A stretch of DNA of 64,000 bases from Allopontixanthobacter confluentis (GCF_009827615.1 NZ_WTYU01000001.1:1199001-1263000); one strand, 5' to 3'; counted from the first letter of the stretch, positions 43,284 through 53,266 are shown. The notes: generated by a model from the sequence alone, not told the origin. Numbers and translations are program-made.

Positions 43284-45069
43284 CGTGAACAATAATTTTC
43301 GCACAAAATCAGGCGCACGCGTCAATCTTGCGCTAGGCGCGTTGGGACTTTCAATAAGCACGCTTGCGGTGCCGGCCATGGCCAACAGCAGTTCGGCAGA
43401 ATATTTCAGCGCCCGCGCGCACAGCAATTCCGTGCCGGAACTGCTCAGTCGCGCCGACCGCGATTATTATGCCTCCCTGTTCGGCGCGATCGACAGGCAG
43501 GACTGGTCGCGGGTCGACATGATGCTGGCCGAGCGTGCCGAAGGCCCGCTGCACCAGATGGCGAAAGCGGAATATTATCTCCACGCCAACAGCCCGCGGG
43601 TAGAACTGCCTGCGATCGACGCATGGCTGGCACAGGGCCGCGAATTGCCACAGGCAGCACAGATCGTAAATCTGGGCCTCAAGCGCGGGCTGGCATATGC
43701 CCCTTCCCTGCCGCGCGAGCAGAGCTTTGTTCCCCAGCCCTACGCTTCCAAGCGGATAAGGCCGCGCGAAACGGCTGATGGGTCGATGCCCGAAACGGTC
43801 AAATCCGCGATCCTCGACCATATCAAAAATGATAATCCTGACGGGGCGCGGCTGCTGCTGGACGGGATTGATGCCGGCCTTTCGCCTCAGGCGCGCGCAG
43901 AATGGCGCCAACGGGTGGCCTTCAGCTACTACATTGAAAATGACGATCCGGCGGCTCTGGCCGTGGCCCAGACAGTCAGACAAGGCGCTGGCCCGTGGGT
44001 GGCCGAAGGCGACTGGGTGGCAGGCCTTGCCGCATGGCGCATGGGCGACTGCGAGACCGCATCGGACGCGTTTGAACGCACGGCGCGCGGCTCCACCAAT
44101 GTGGAACTGACAGCGGCGGGCTATTATTGGGCATCACGCGCCCATGTGCGCTGCCGCAAACCGGAAAAGGCCGCCGAATTGCTGCGCGGTGCAGCGCGGC
44201 TGGACGAAACCCTATACGGGATGCTGGCAGCCGAGCAGCTGCACAGGGACCTGCCGCGTGCCTATGAAACGCCAGATTTCACCATGGCGGACTGGCAGCG
44301 CGTGCGCGGGGCTGAAAATGTGCGGGCAGCAGTGGCCCTGGCAGAAATTGGCCAGGACAATCTGGCAGATCAGGTGCTGCGCCATCAGGCAACCATTGGC
44401 GATCCGGGCCAGTACGGGGAATTGTCGCGGCTCGCCCGCGAACTGGGCTTGCCTTCAACCCAATTGTGGATGGCACATAATGCTCCTCGCGGGGCGCGGG
44501 CTGAACCTGCGCTGCGGTATCCTGCGCCCAAGTGGCAGCCGACTACGGGGTGGAAAGTGGACCCGGCGCTCGCCTATGCCCATGCCTTGCAGGAATCCAA
44601 TTTCCGCACCGCTGTGGTCAGCCCGGCAGGGGCCAAGGGCCTGATGCAGATCATGCCGATTGCCGCGCGCGAACATGCGCCATCGCTCAACATGAATGCC
44701 AGCTATGCCGATCTGGCAGACCCGTCGGTCAATCTGGCGTTTGGCCAGCGCAATCTGGAATCCCTGCGTGACAGCCGCGCAACCGGCGGCCTGCTGCCGA
44801 AAATCATGGCGGCCTATAATGCAGGGCTCACACCCATCACCCGGTGGAACAGCGAAATCCGCGATCAGGGTGATCCGCTGCTGTACATGGAATCCATCCC
44901 CTATTGGGAAACGCGCGGCTATGTCTCCATCGTGATGCGCAATTACTGGATGTATGAACGCCAGGCTGGCGGCGCGTCGGAAAGCCGGGTGGCGCTGGCC
45001 CAGGGCCTGTGGCCAACCTTCCCCGGCTTGTCAGGCAGCGGCGGCGTCCGCCTGAGTGCGCGTGACTGA
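43276..45069 (+). CDS. Soluble lytic murein transglycosylase
   Basis: Periplasmic Slt70-like enzyme cutting glycan with 1,6-anhydro formation. A signal peptide (about 1-36, ending VPAMA) is followed by a long helical superhelix region (about 45-410). The SLT domain has catalytic Glu440 in ALQESNFRTAVVSPAGAKGLMQIMP and an AYNAG motif. It has 597 aa. Start choice lies between ATG 43276 and GTG 43285; the latter has GGA about 8 nt upstream and a cleaner signal. moaB overlaps its stop by 1 nt. Confidence 0.93.
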   Translation: MADVNNNFRTKSGARVNLALGALGLSISTLAVPAMANSSSAEYFSARAHSNSVPELLSRADRDYYASLFGAIDRQDWSRVDMMLAERAEGPLHQMAKAEYYLHANSPRVELPAIDAWLAQGRELPQAAQIVNLGLKRGLAYAPSLPREQSFVPQPYASKRIRPRETADGSMPETVKSAILDHIKNDNPDGARLLLDGIDAGLSPQARAEWRQRVAFSYYIENDDPAALAVAQTVRQGAGPWVAEGDWVAGLAAWRMGDCETASDAFERTARGSTNVELTAAGYYWASRAHVRCRKPEKAAELLRGAARLDETLYGMLAAEQLHRDLPRAYETPDFTMADWQRVRGAENVRAAVALAEIGQDNLADQVLRHQATIGDPGQYGELSRLARELGLPSTQLWMAHNAPRGARAEPALRYPAPKWQPTTGWKVDPALAYAHALQESNFRTAVVSPAGAKGLMQIMPIAAREHAPSLNMNASYADLADPSVNLAFGQRNLESLRDSRATGGLLPKIMAAYNAGLTPITRWNSEIRDQGDPLLYMESIPYWETRGYVSIVMRNYWMYERQAGGASESRVALAQGLWPTFPGLSGSGGVRLSARD

Positions 45070-45596
45070 TGCCGATTGATCAATCCCGCAGTTTTACCCC
45101 TATCAATATCGCGGTGCTGACCGTGTCCGATACGCGGACATCGGCTGATGATACGTCGGGCGATATTCTGGCGGCACGGATCACTGCCGCAGGCCATAAT
45201 CTGGCCGCCCGCACCATTTTGAAAGATGATGCCGCCGTCATCGCAAGACAGCTTGAGCAATGGATCGACGATCCGTCGGTGGATGCCATTGTGACCACTG
45301 GCGGCACCGGCCTGACCGGGCGCGACGTAACGCCAGAAGCGCTCGACACAGTGAAGGACAAGGACATTCCCGGCTTTGGCGAAGTGTTCCGCTGGCTCAG
45401 TTTCAGTACCATCGGCACCAGCACGGTGCAATCGCGCGCCTGTGCAGTGGTGGCGCGGGGAACATATATTTTTGCCCTGCCCGGTTCGAACGGCGCGGTG
45501 AAAGACGGGTGGGACGGCATCCTGGCAGAACAGCTCGATAGCCGGAACCGCCCGTGTAATTTTGTCGAACTGATGCCGCGGCTGCGCGAACGCTGA
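45069..45596 (+). CDS. moaB: Molybdenum cofactor biosynthesis protein B
   Basis: A 175-aa MogA/MoaB-fold protein that probably adenylates molybdopterin. TVSDTRTSADDTSG, VTTGGTGLTGRDVTPEA and FALPGSNGAVKDGW are the three conserved blocks. The start codon shares an A with the transglycosylase stop (TGATG), so it is co-translated with that gene, an odd functional partner. No other moa genes are in the window. Confidence 0.94.
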   Translation: MPIDQSRSFTPINIAVLTVSDTRTSADDTSGDILAARITAAGHNLAARTILKDDAAVIARQLEQWIDDPSVDAIVTTGGTGLTGRDVTPEALDTVKDKDIPGFGEVFRWLSFSTIGTSTVQSRACAVVARGTYIFALPGSNGAVKDGWDGILAEQLDSRNRPCNFVELMPRLRER

Positions 45597-45631
45597 TTGC
45601 GCCTTTGCGGAGGCTTTCAAATCCCGCGATT

Positions 45632-45646
45632 GTTCTATATATGTTC
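45632..45646 (+). promoter_or_regulatory. LexA (SOS) box of the alphaproteobacterial GTTC-N7-GTTC type
   Basis: GTTC at 45632-45635 and GTTC at 45643-45646 are separated by exactly seven bases (TATATAT). This is the direct-repeat operator recognised by alphaproteobacterial LexA. It ends 5 nt before the start codon of the radical SAM gene, so LexA bound here would block its promoter or elongation. The AT-only spacer could double as a -10 element. Confidence 0.8.
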
Positions 45647-45651
45647 CATTC

Positions 45652-46737
45652 ATGGAACAGCGACTCAGGCCAGGTATTGAGGGGCGCGGTGCCCAATCGC
45701 GTAATGTGCCCCGGCGTTTTGGTCTGGCCAGCAGGCAGGACGATGGGGACTGGCTCGATCAGATTGAAGTTCAGGATGGCCCGCCGGTAAAGCTGCGCAC
45801 CACCGTCACTGAAGAACATCCGCGCAGCATTCTCAGCTTCAACACCTCGCCCGATGTGCCGTTTGACCGTTCCATCAACGCTTACAGGGGCTGCGAACAT
45901 GGCTGCATTTACTGTTTCGCACGGCCAAGCCATGCCTATCTGGACCTGTCACCCGGCCTTGATTTTGAAACCAGGCTGTTTGCCAAGCCCGACGCTGCAA
46001 GATTGCTGCGCGAAACGCTAGCGAAGCCTAAATATCAGCCGAAATGGATTGCGATGGGGACCAATACGGACCCGTATCAACCGATCGAGGCGCGTTACCG
46101 CATTACCCGACAGGTTTTGGAATTATGTCTGGATGTTCGGCACCCGGTCACCATCACGACCAAATCCGACCGCATTTTGCGTGATCTTGATCTGCTGACA
46201 CAATTGGCGCAGCGCAATCTGGTGGCGGTGGCCATTTCCATTACCACGATGGATGCGCGCCTTTCAGGCAAGCTGGAACCCCGCGCATCGTCGCCGGCAA
46301 AGCGGATGGCGGCATTGGGCGTTCTGGCGAAAGCGGGAATACCGGCGCACATCTCGATTGCGCCCGTCATTCCGGCCATCACCGATGAATTCATGGAAGT
46401 GCTGATCGAGCAGGCAGGGGATTTACAGGTGGGTTCAGCCAGCTGGATACCGCTGCGCCTGCCGCATGAAGTCGCCCCGCTGTTTCGTGAATGGCTGTCC
46501 GTTCATTATCCCGAGCGCGGTGACAAGGTGATGAGCATTGTCCAGCAGATCCGCAATGGGCGCGATAATGACCCGGGTTTCTTTACCCGCATGAAACCGG
46601 CCGGCGTGTGGGCAGACCTGTTCCGGGCGCGCTTCAGGCTGGCGTGCAAACGGGCCGGAATCGGCAAGGCTGAAATTGATCTGGATTGTTCGCAATTCAG
46701 GCGGCCGGACTTGAGCGGGCAGATGCGCCTGATCTAA
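45652..46737 (+). CDS. PA0069-family radical SAM protein
   Basis: A 361-aa radical SAM protein of COG1533, related to spore photoproduct lyase. The cluster motif is CEHGCIYC (Cys81, 85, 88), preceded by the family-typical GRGAQSRNVPRRF and SPDVPFDRSINAYRG. The exact role is unknown, but DNA-lesion repair is a fair guess given the SOS box 6 nt upstream. The ATG is inside an inverted repeat TGTTCC/GGAACA (45642-45659), and no Shine-Dalgarno is visible, so the mRNA may be leaderless. It converges on a GNAT gene with overlapping stop codons. Confidence 0.9.
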   Translation: MEQRLRPGIEGRGAQSRNVPRRFGLASRQDDGDWLDQIEVQDGPPVKLRTTVTEEHPRSILSFNTSPDVPFDRSINAYRGCEHGCIYCFARPSHAYLDLSPGLDFETRLFAKPDAARLLRETLAKPKYQPKWIAMGTNTDPYQPIEARYRITRQVLELCLDVRHPVTITTKSDRILRDLDLLTQLAQRNLVAVAISITTMDARLSGKLEPRASSPAKRMAALGVLAKAGIPAHISIAPVIPAITDEFMEVLIEQAGDLQVGSASWIPLRLPHEVAPLFREWLSVHYPERGDKVMSIVQQIRNGRDNDPGFFTRMKPAGVWADLFRARFRLACKRAGIGKAEIDLDCSQFRRPDLSGQMRLI

Positions 46738-47249
46738 TCTGTCAGCAAGCCGCGCTGCATATACACCGTATCCAGCTTGCGCCCGAATTTCATGCCCACA
46801 TTCTGCATCCGGCCAGCGTGGGCAAAGCCGCATTTGCGGTGCAATGCGACAGACGATGGTTCGCCCCCGCCGATCACCGCGATCATCTGTTCAAATCCGG
46901 CATGGCGGGCCGCATCCAGCAGTTCTGTCAAAAGCAGGCTGCCGATCCCCTGGCCAGTATGGTCTGCATCTACATAAATACTGTTTTCGCAAGTGATGGC
47001 GTAGGCTGCCCTGTCACGGAACTGGGTTGCATAGGCATAGCCGGCAACGGCGCTGCCATCTTCGCACACAAGAAATGGCCAGTGCCGCGCGGCGATGGAC
47101 TGTATCTTGCCCCGCCAGAAAACCGCGTCCGGCGCCTCTGTATCAAAGGTGGCGGTCCCATGCGCCACATGGTGCGCATAAATGGCGGCAATGGCAGACG
47201 CATCTGCGGCGCCTGCAGACCGGATCAGCCGCTGGCCGCCCGCGTCCAT
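46734..47249 (-). CDS. GNAT N-acetyltransferase, phosphinothricin acetyltransferase-like
   Basis: A 171-aa GNAT of the Pat/MddA type. IAAIYAHHVAHGTATFDTEAP is the N-terminal signature. The acetyl-CoA loop is the HTGQGIGSLLLTELL segment, and GGGEPSSVALHRKCGF is the late beta-bulge region. Members acetylate methionine sulfoximine, phosphinothricin or other amino acids. It lies 3 nt after the DUF1330 gene, with its stop overlapping that of the radical SAM gene on the other strand. Confidence 0.88.
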   Translation of the reverse strand: MDAGGQRLIRSAGAADASAIAAIYAHHVAHGTATFDTEAPDAVFWRGKIQSIAARHWPFLVCEDGSAVAGYAYATQFRDRAAYAITCENSIYVDADHTGQGIGSLLLTELLDAARHAGFEQMIAVIGGGEPSSVALHRKCGFAHAGRMQNVGMKFGRKLDTVYMQRGLLTD

Positions 47250-47252
47250 TTT

Positions 47253-47681
47253 TCAGCCAAACCCGTCCCCGGCAGCGCCGGGGGCAAAACGGATCAACCG
47301 GCTGTCAAGAATGGCAGCGCCGCGGTTGACGACGGCTTCCTGATATTGCGGGTCGGTTATCATCTCCAGAAATGCGCCGGCATGCGGATATTGCGCCACA
47401 AAGGCGTCATCCCACTGCTTGTCCGCCGGGCCGGTGACCATCGCTTCCCATGCGCCGCGCCACACGATGGTGCCGCCAACCCGCTGGAAAATGGGTCCGG
47501 ACGTTGCGCCATATTCTTCATAGGCGCGCTGTCCGGTCCAGCCTTTGCCTGCATTAACGTGATCATCAGGATATTCCGCCACATCGCGATATTGCAGCAG
47601 GTTCAGCATATGGATGGGCCGGTCACGCGGCAGGGATTTGAAGAAATCGAAGGCTTCGCGCGTGGGGTTGATGTAATGCAT
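47253..47681 (-). CDS. DUF1330 domain-containing protein
   Basis: A 142-aa dimeric alpha-beta barrel-type protein of the DUF1330 family. RPIHMLNLLQYRDVAEYPD, YGATSGPIFQRVGGTIVW and WDDAFVAQYPHAGAFLEMI follow the family order. The function is unknown. The start could be ATG 47681 or the preceding ATG 47684, each close behind the acyl-CoA synthetase stop, so the two genes are probably coupled. Confidence 0.85.
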   Translation of the reverse strand: MHYINPTREAFDFFKSLPRDRPIHMLNLLQYRDVAEYPDDHVNAGKGWTGQRAYEEYGATSGPIFQRVGGTIVWRGAWEAMVTGPADKQWDDAFVAQYPHAGAFLEMITDPQYQEAVVNRGAAILDSRLIRFAPGAAGDGFG

Positions 47682-47684
47682 CAC

Positions 47685-49283
47685 TCAATTCTCCAGCGTA
47701 TAATCTGCAAAGCGGGCGCGCAGGTCCTTCTTGCTGATTTTTCCCGTGGCAGTGTGGGGAATATCATCCACAAATTCCACCGCATCAGGCAGCCACCATT
47801 TCGCCACATGGTCGCCGAGATAGGCTTTTACCTCATCTGCCGTGACATCCTGCCCGTCCTTTTTCACCACGAAAAGGACTGGCCGCTCATCCCATTTGGG
47901 GTGCGGCATGCCGATGGCGGCGGCTTCTGCCACTGCGGGATGGCCGACCGCGGCATTTTCCAGTTCAACCGAACTGATCCATTCGCCGCCGGATTTGATC
48001 ACATCCTTGGTCCGGTCGGTCAGTTGCAGGGTGCCATTGGGCCAGATGACGCCGACATCGCCGGTGTCGAACCAGCCATCGGGCGTGGTCGCGTCTTCTT
48101 CCGCCTTGAAATAGCGTTTGATGACCCACGGCCCACGAATTTGCAGCGCGCCTGATGTCTTGCCATCACGCGGCAGTTCCCTGGTAAAATCATCCAGATC
48201 AACCGTGCGCAGCTCAACGCCGAAAATGGGCTGGCCCTGCCGGGTGACAATATCAACCTGTTCGTCGAAACTCAGCTGGTCCCAATCATGCGTGGGTGCG
48301 CCCACTGTGCCGATCGGGCTGGTTTCGGTCATGCCCCAGGCATGGGCCACGCGCGCGCCGTTTTTCATCAGCCGTTCGATCATGAACCGGGGTGCCGCCG
48401 ATCCACCGATGATGGCCTGCTGCAATTTGGGCAAGGGTTCGCCCGTGGTATCGCAATGCTGGAATATGGTGAGCCAGACAGTCGGCACACCCGCTGAATG
48501 GGTAACGCCTTCGCGCTTCATCAAATCGCACAGAACGGTCGGGTCATTCACCGCCGAATAGACGAATTTCACGCCCGTTGCAGCGCCTGCCCACGGCAGC
48601 CCCCAGCTGGCGGCGTGGAACATGGGCACCACTGGCAGCATCACACTGCGGGCGTCGAAATCGAAACAGGCAGGCTGGATGCCCAGGACAGCGTGGAGCA
48701 TGGTTGAACGGTGTTCATACAGCACGCCCTTGGGGTTGCCTGTCGTGCCGCTGGTATAACACAGCATGCACGGATCGCGCTCGTCCACTTCGGCCCACTG
48801 CGTGTCTGCATCATGGGCGCCGATCCAGTCTTCGAAACTGGGCGAATGTTCACCGCTGTCAAAACAGATGTAATGTTCGATGGTTGTCCATTGCGGCTTC
48901 ATCTTGTCGATAATCGGCTGGAATGCCGCATCATACAGCAGAACGCGGTCTTCAGCGTGGTTGGCGATATATTCCAGCTGGTCTTCGAACAGACGCGGAT
49001 TGATCGTGTGCAACACGCCGCCCACACCCACAGCGCCATACCATGTGACCAGATGGCGCGAATGGTTCATCGCCAGCGTCGCAATCCGGTCGCCCTTGCC
49101 CACACCGGCAGCGCGCAGCGCCTGCGTCATCTTCAGCGCATCGCGGCGGATACCTGCCCAGTCAGTCCGGGTTTCAGTGCCATCTGCCCAATGGGTAACA
49201 ATTTCGCGCGTTCCATGTTCGCGCGCGGCGTGGTCTATCAAATGGGTAACCTTGAGGTCCCAGTCCTGCATCGCACCCAGCAT
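47685..49283 (-). CDS. Long-chain fatty-acid-CoA ligase / acyl-CoA synthetase
   Basis: ANL enzyme of 532 aa, activating a medium or long-chain acid with ATP to acyl-Co[20 protein letters not shown] is the P-loop motif, WGMTETSP the A5 motif, [10 protein letters not shown] the ribose-binding motif, and GKISKKDLR holds the catalytic Lys. It is close to alkane/fatty acid ligases of the AlkK type. ATG 49283 has GGAG 7 nt upstream; a 22-codon extension is unsupported. It probably feeds beta-oxidation, whose electrons enter via the ETF-QO encoded 6 kb away. Confidence 0.93.
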   Translation of the reverse strand: MLGAMQDWDLKVTHLIDHAAREHGTREIVTHWADGTETRTDWAGIRRDALKMTQALRAAGVGKGDRIATLAMNHSRHLVTWYGAVGVGGVLHTINPRLFEDQLEYIANHAEDRVLLYDAAFQPIIDKMKPQWTTIEHYICFDSGEHSPSFEDWIGAHDADTQWAEVDERDPCMLCYTSGTTGNPKGVLYEHRSTMLHAVLGIQPACFDFDARSVMLPVVPMFHAASWGLPWAGAATGVKFVYSAVNDPTVLCDLMKREGVTHSAGVPTVWLTIFQHCDTTGEPLPKLQQAIIGGSAAPRFMIERLMKNGARVAHAWGMTETSPIGTVGAPTHDWDQLSFDEQVDIVTRQGQPIFGVELRTVDLDDFTRELPRDGKTSGALQIRGPWVIKRYFKAEEDATTPDGWFDTGDVGVIWPNGTLQLTDRTKDVIKSGGEWISSVELENAAVGHPAVAEAAAIGMPHPKWDERPVLFVVKKDGQDVTADEVKAYLGDHVAKWWLPDAVEFVDDIPHTATGKISKKDLRARFADYTLEN

Positions 49284-49378
49284 GTCATTCTCCCAATGTG
49301 TTTTGACCACCATTCGCGATTGGGACAGCGGGCGCAAGTGCGTTTGCAAAAGGGGAACACGGGTTTCAGTCTCGGCAA

Positions 49379-52300
49379 CTAGGCAACCAGCCGCAAATGC
49401 GTCGCCCCGCGCCGGGTGGACAGGGATACGTTGGCCACGCCTTCCAGTTCCTCCAGCCTTTCCGCCAACTCGCCATCGAGCTGGAAATCACGCCCCAACC
49501 GCACCAGCGGCGGCGCGCCGCGCCCCGTATGCAGGCGGGCCAGCACTTCGCCCCGCCCTTCCGGGCCGGGAATCAGTTCCATCTTGAGATCATGCAGGGC
49601 ATCGACATTATGGATATCCAGCGTCAGCAACATCCGCGAACCGCCCTTTACTTCATCCAGCGGCCTGCCGCCGCGCACGGTGATGCGTGGCGGTTCATCG
49701 GGACTGGGGGAATCCAGTTCGACATTCAGCAGGATGCAGGTGCCGTCAGCGGCCCATTTGGTGAAGTTTTCAACCAGCGATTCTTCAAAACACGCAGCGT
49801 CGAACTGGCCGGAAGAATCCGAAAAACTCGCCCGCACAAAATCCTTGCCGCGCCGTGTCTTGCCGCGCTTTACCCCTTCCACCATGGCCGCCATCACTGC
49901 AGGCGCGCGGCCACCGGCAGGCGCACCGCCGCCCATCAGGCTGGCATAACTGCGCGCGCCATTGGCGGATGCAACGGCACGATATTGTTCGACCGGATGG
50001 GCGGAGAAATAGAAGCCGAAATTCTCCCGTTCCTTCGCCATGCGGTCTGCGCGGGGCCATTCCGGCGTATCTGCCAGCTGGACATCGGCAGTGCCTTCAT
50101 GTTCTTCCCCGCCGAACAGACCGCCCTGCCCGCTGCTTCGCTCCCGCTCGGCCGCATCCGCCACGGCAAGCAGCATTTCGGCATTCTCGAAAATCTTCGC
50201 GCGGTTCGGCTCCAGCCGGTCGAGCGCGCCGGCACAGGCCAGCCCTTCAAGCTGGCGGCGGTTCATTGAACCTTGCGGGATTCGCTCGAACAATTGCTGC
50301 AGATTTTCGAACCAGCCGTTTGCTTCGCGTTCAGCCACAATCGCCGCCATGGCCTTTTCGCCAACATTACGGATACCTGCCAATGCATAGCGCACGGCAT
50401 AGCCATCATCTGTGCGTTCGACACTGAATTCCGGCTCCGAACGGTTGATGCACGGCCCTTCCAGCGCATGACCAGACCGGCGCATATCATCGACAAAAAT
50501 GGCCAGTTTTTCCGATTGGTGCATGTCAAAGCACATCGACGCTGCATAAAATTCATGCGGATAATGCGTTTTCAGCCACGCTGTCTGATAGGCCAGCAAG
50601 GCATAGGCCGCAGCGTGCGACTTGTTGAAGCCATAGCCAGCAAATTTGTCGATCAGATCGAACAGTTCATTCGCCTGCTTCGCGTCAATTTGCGAGACCG
50701 TCTTGCATCCGTCAACAAACCGCTGGCGCTGCGCGTCCATTTCCGCCTGAACTTTCTTGCCCATGGCGCGGCGCAGCAAATCGGCATCGCCCAGCGAATA
50801 TCCGGCCAGGATCTGCGCGGCCTGCATGACCTGTTCCTGATAGACGAAAATGCCGTAAGTTTCCGACAAGATGCCTTCCAGCTTTTCATGCGGATAGGCA
50901 ATTTCGGCCTCGCCATTCTTGCGTTTGCCAAACAGCGGGATGTTATCCATCGGGCCTGGCCGGTACAGCGATACCAGTGCGATAATGTCGCCGAAATTGG
51001 TCGGCTTCACCGCCGCCAGTGTGCGCCGCATGCCTTCTGATTCCAGCTGGAACACACCCACCGTGTTGCCCGACTGGAGCAGCTTGTAAACCGCCGCATC
51101 ATCCCAGGCGAGCGTTGACAGGTCGAGCGCAATGCCGCGCTTTTCCAGCAGCTTCACAGCTTTTTGCAGGACTGAAAGAGTTTTCAGCCCCAGAAAGTCG
51201 AACTTCACCAATCCTGAACTTTCGACATGCTTCATGTCAAACTGGGTCACTGGCATATCCGAACGCGGATCACGGTAGAGCGGGACGAGCTGCGCCAAAG
51301 GCCGGTCACCAATGACCACACCGGCAGCGTGGGTGGATGAATTGCGCGGGAACCCTTCAAGGTCCATCGCCAGATCAACCAGCCGTTTTACTTCCGGCTG
51401 ATTGTCATATTCGCGCTTGAATTCGGCAGATCCGTTGAGCGTGCGCGGTAGTGTCCAGGCGTCTGTCGGGTGGTTGGGCACCATCTTGCACAGCCGGTCC
51501 ACCTGCCCGTAACTCATCTGCAGGATGCGGCCGCAATCGCGCAGCACGGCGCGCGCTTTCAGCTTACCGAAAGTGATGATCTGCGCCACATGGTCAGCGC
51601 CATATTTTGCCTGCACATAGCGGATGACTTCGCCGCGCCGCGTTTCGCAGAAATCGATATCGAAATCCGGCATGGAAACACGTTCGGGGTTCAAGAACCT
51701 CTCGAACAGCAGGCCCAGCCTTATGGGGTCGAGATCGGTAATGGTCAGCGACCACGCTACCAGCGATCCTGCGCCCGATCCACGGCCCGGCCCCACCGGA
51801 ATATCATTGTCCTTCGCCCATTTGATGAAATCGGCAACGATCAGGAAATAGCCGGGGAAACCCATGCCGGTGATGACGTCAATTTCGAAATCCAGCCGGT
51901 CATCATAGACCTTGCGTTCTTCTGCGGACATTTCGCCGTAGGGCGCAAGGCGGGCATCCAGCCCGGCGCGGGCATCCGCCGCCAACAGGCGCACTTCGCC
52001 TTCCAGATCGCCTGCCAGACTGGGCAAAATCGGCTTCCGGTCAGGCGGCGCAAAGGCGCAGCGCCGCGCTGCCGTCAGCGTATTGTGCAGCGCTTCGGGC
52101 AAATCACCGAACAGCTCTTCCATCATCGGGGCGGATTTGACGAAAGCTTCGGCGTTGGAGCGAACCCTGTCTTCCGCCTCGATGTGAGTGGATGCGGCAA
52201 TGCACAGCATTGCATCATGGGCCTTGTGAATATGCGGATCGGCAAAATTGGCCGGATTGGTGGCCACCAGCGGCAGATCGCGCGCATAGGCCATGTCGAT

Positions 52301-52855
52301 CAATGGTTTTTCGGCATTATCCTGCACCGCGCTGCTGCGGCGCGCCAGTTCGATATAGAGCCGGTTAGGAAATAACGCCTGCAACCGGTCACACAGGGTT
52401 TCTGCGTGGGTCTGCTGGCCTTCGGCAAGCAAGCGTGCAAGCGCGCCCTCGCCCGCGCCGGTCAGCGCAATCAATCCATCAGTATGCCCGTGCAGATCAT
52501 CCAGCTGGACATGGGGTTCAAATTCCAGCGGCCGGTCCAGATGCGCACGGCTGACCAGGTGGCAAAGATTGTCATACCCTGCCTCATCCTGCGCAAACAG
52601 CGGCAGATAATCGACCTGCCGCCCCTCTGCATCACGCGCGACGCCCAGCAACGTGCCGATAATGGGCTGGATGCCTTCGCCAAAACAGGCAGTGGCAAAT
52701 GCCACCACCCCGTAAAGGCCGTTCCTGTCGCAGATGGCGATGGCGGGAAAGCCGCGCTCTTTTGCCAGCTTTGCAATCGCCTTGGGGTCAATCGCGCCTT
52801 CCAGCAGCGAATAGGACGACATGACGCGCAAGGGGACAAAGGGAGCATAAGCCAT
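49379..52855 (-). CDS. dnaE: DNA polymerase III alpha subunit
   Basis: Replicative polymerase, 1158 aa. The PHP domain (1-290) begins LRVMSSYSLLEGAIDP; both His of the usual HxHxS/HSDYS metal site are missing (MSSYS), so PHP exonuclease activity is unlikely. The palm Asp residues are Asp399 and Asp401 (PDFDIDF), equivalent to E. coli D401/D403, and GRGSGAGSLVAWSL follows the usual pattern. The C-terminal part has the helix-hairpin-helix (LLRRAMGKK area), an OB fold and the tau-binding tail. The length fits DnaE1, not the shorter error-prone DnaE2. Confidence 0.97.
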   Translation of the reverse strand: MAYAPFVPLRVMSSYSLLEGAIDPKAIAKLAKERGFPAIAICDRNGLYGVVAFATACFGEGIQPIIGTLLGVARDAEGRQVDYLPLFAQDEAGYDNLCHLVSRAHLDRPLEFEPHVQLDDLHGHTDGLIALTGAGEGALARLLAEGQQTHAETLCDRLQALFPNRLYIELARRSSAVQDNAEKPLIDMAYARDLPLVATNPANFADPHIHKAHDAMLCIAASTHIEAEDRVRSNAEAFVKSAPMMEELFGDLPEALHNTLTAARRCAFAPPDRKPILPSLAGDLEGEVRLLAADARAGLDARLAPYGEMSAEERKVYDDRLDFEIDVITGMGFPGYFLIVADFIKWAKDNDIPVGPGRGSGAGSLVAWSLTITDLDPIRLGLLFERFLNPERVSMPDFDIDFCETRRGEVIRYVQAKYGADHVAQIITFGKLKARAVLRDCGRILQMSYGQVDRLCKMVPNHPTDAWTLPRTLNGSAEFKREYDNQPEVKRLVDLAMDLEGFPRNSSTHAAGVVIGDRPLAQLVPLYRDPRSDMPVTQFDMKHVESSGLVKFDFLGLKTLSVLQKAVKLLEKRGIALDLSTLAWDDAAVYKLLQSGNTVGVFQLESEGMRRTLAAVKPTNFGDIIALVSLYRPGPMDNIPLFGKRKNGEAEIAYPHEKLEGILSETYGIFVYQEQVMQAAQILAGYSLGDADLLRRAMGKKVQAEMDAQRQRFVDGCKTVSQIDAKQANELFDLIDKFAGYGFNKSHAAAYALLAYQTAWLKTHYPHEFYAASMCFDMHQSEKLAIFVDDMRRSGHALEGPCINRSEPEFSVERTDDGYAVRYALAGIRNVGEKAMAAIVAEREANGWFENLQQLFERIPQGSMNRRQLEGLACAGALDRLEPNRAKIFENAEMLLAVADAAERERSSGQGGLFGGEEHEGTADVQLADTPEWPRADRMAKERENFGFYFSAHPVEQYRAVASANGARSYASLMGGGAPAGGRAPAVMAAMVEGVKRGKTRRGKDFVRASFSDSSGQFDAACFEESLVENFTKWAADGTCILLNVELDSPSPDEPPRITVRGGRPLDEVKGGSRMLLTLDIHNVDALHDLKMELIPGPEGRGEVLARLHTGRGAPPLVRLGRDFQLDGELAERLEELEGVANVSLSTRRGATHLRLVA

Positions 52856-52924
52856 TGGGGTAATCTAGGCGCACCGCGCCCGCAGGCAATGGAGGTTTTC
52901 GAAAACCCACACCCCTATCAACAG

Positions 52925-53266
52925 TTAATCGGCCATTTCAGCCTTTGCAGCAGCAATTTTGCGCCGCGTATCCCTGATGGAAGACCAGGCACCATAAATC
53001 ACCAGCACGGCGAGGAATATCCATACCCACAGCGGGATGTTGCGCCCTGCAACCGCGAGATAGAGATAGGCCGAAACGAAGAAAAACCCTGCCAGCAAAG
53101 TGGGCAGGACGGTGGATTGGCCAGCCCGCGCACGGCGCACCAGCCAGCCGATGGAGAGAAAGAAAAACGGAATGGCGCCCACGTATATTCCGCCAAATAT
53201 CCACGGGTTTACACCATATTCCGCGCCCAGTGACAGAAACCAGACCTGCATTGCATCAATCATCAA
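52925..53266 (-). CDS. Small three-pass membrane protein of unknown function
   Basis: A 113-aa protein with about three hydrophobic helices (about 20-42, 54-73 and 77-95), a cytosolic WLVRRARAGQ loop and a basic C-terminal tail (RDTRRKIAAAKAEMAD). It is not recognised. The start is ATG 53266 or 53263. It lies between gpx and dnaE in a long minus-strand run, with 45 bp and 69 bp gaps. Confidence 0.7.
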   Translation of the reverse strand: MMIDAMQVWFLSLGAEYGVNPWIFGGIYVGAIPFFFLSIGWLVRRARAGQSTVLPTLLAGFFFVSAYLYLAVAGRNIPLWVWIFLAVLVIYGAWSSIRDTRRKIAAAKAEMAD

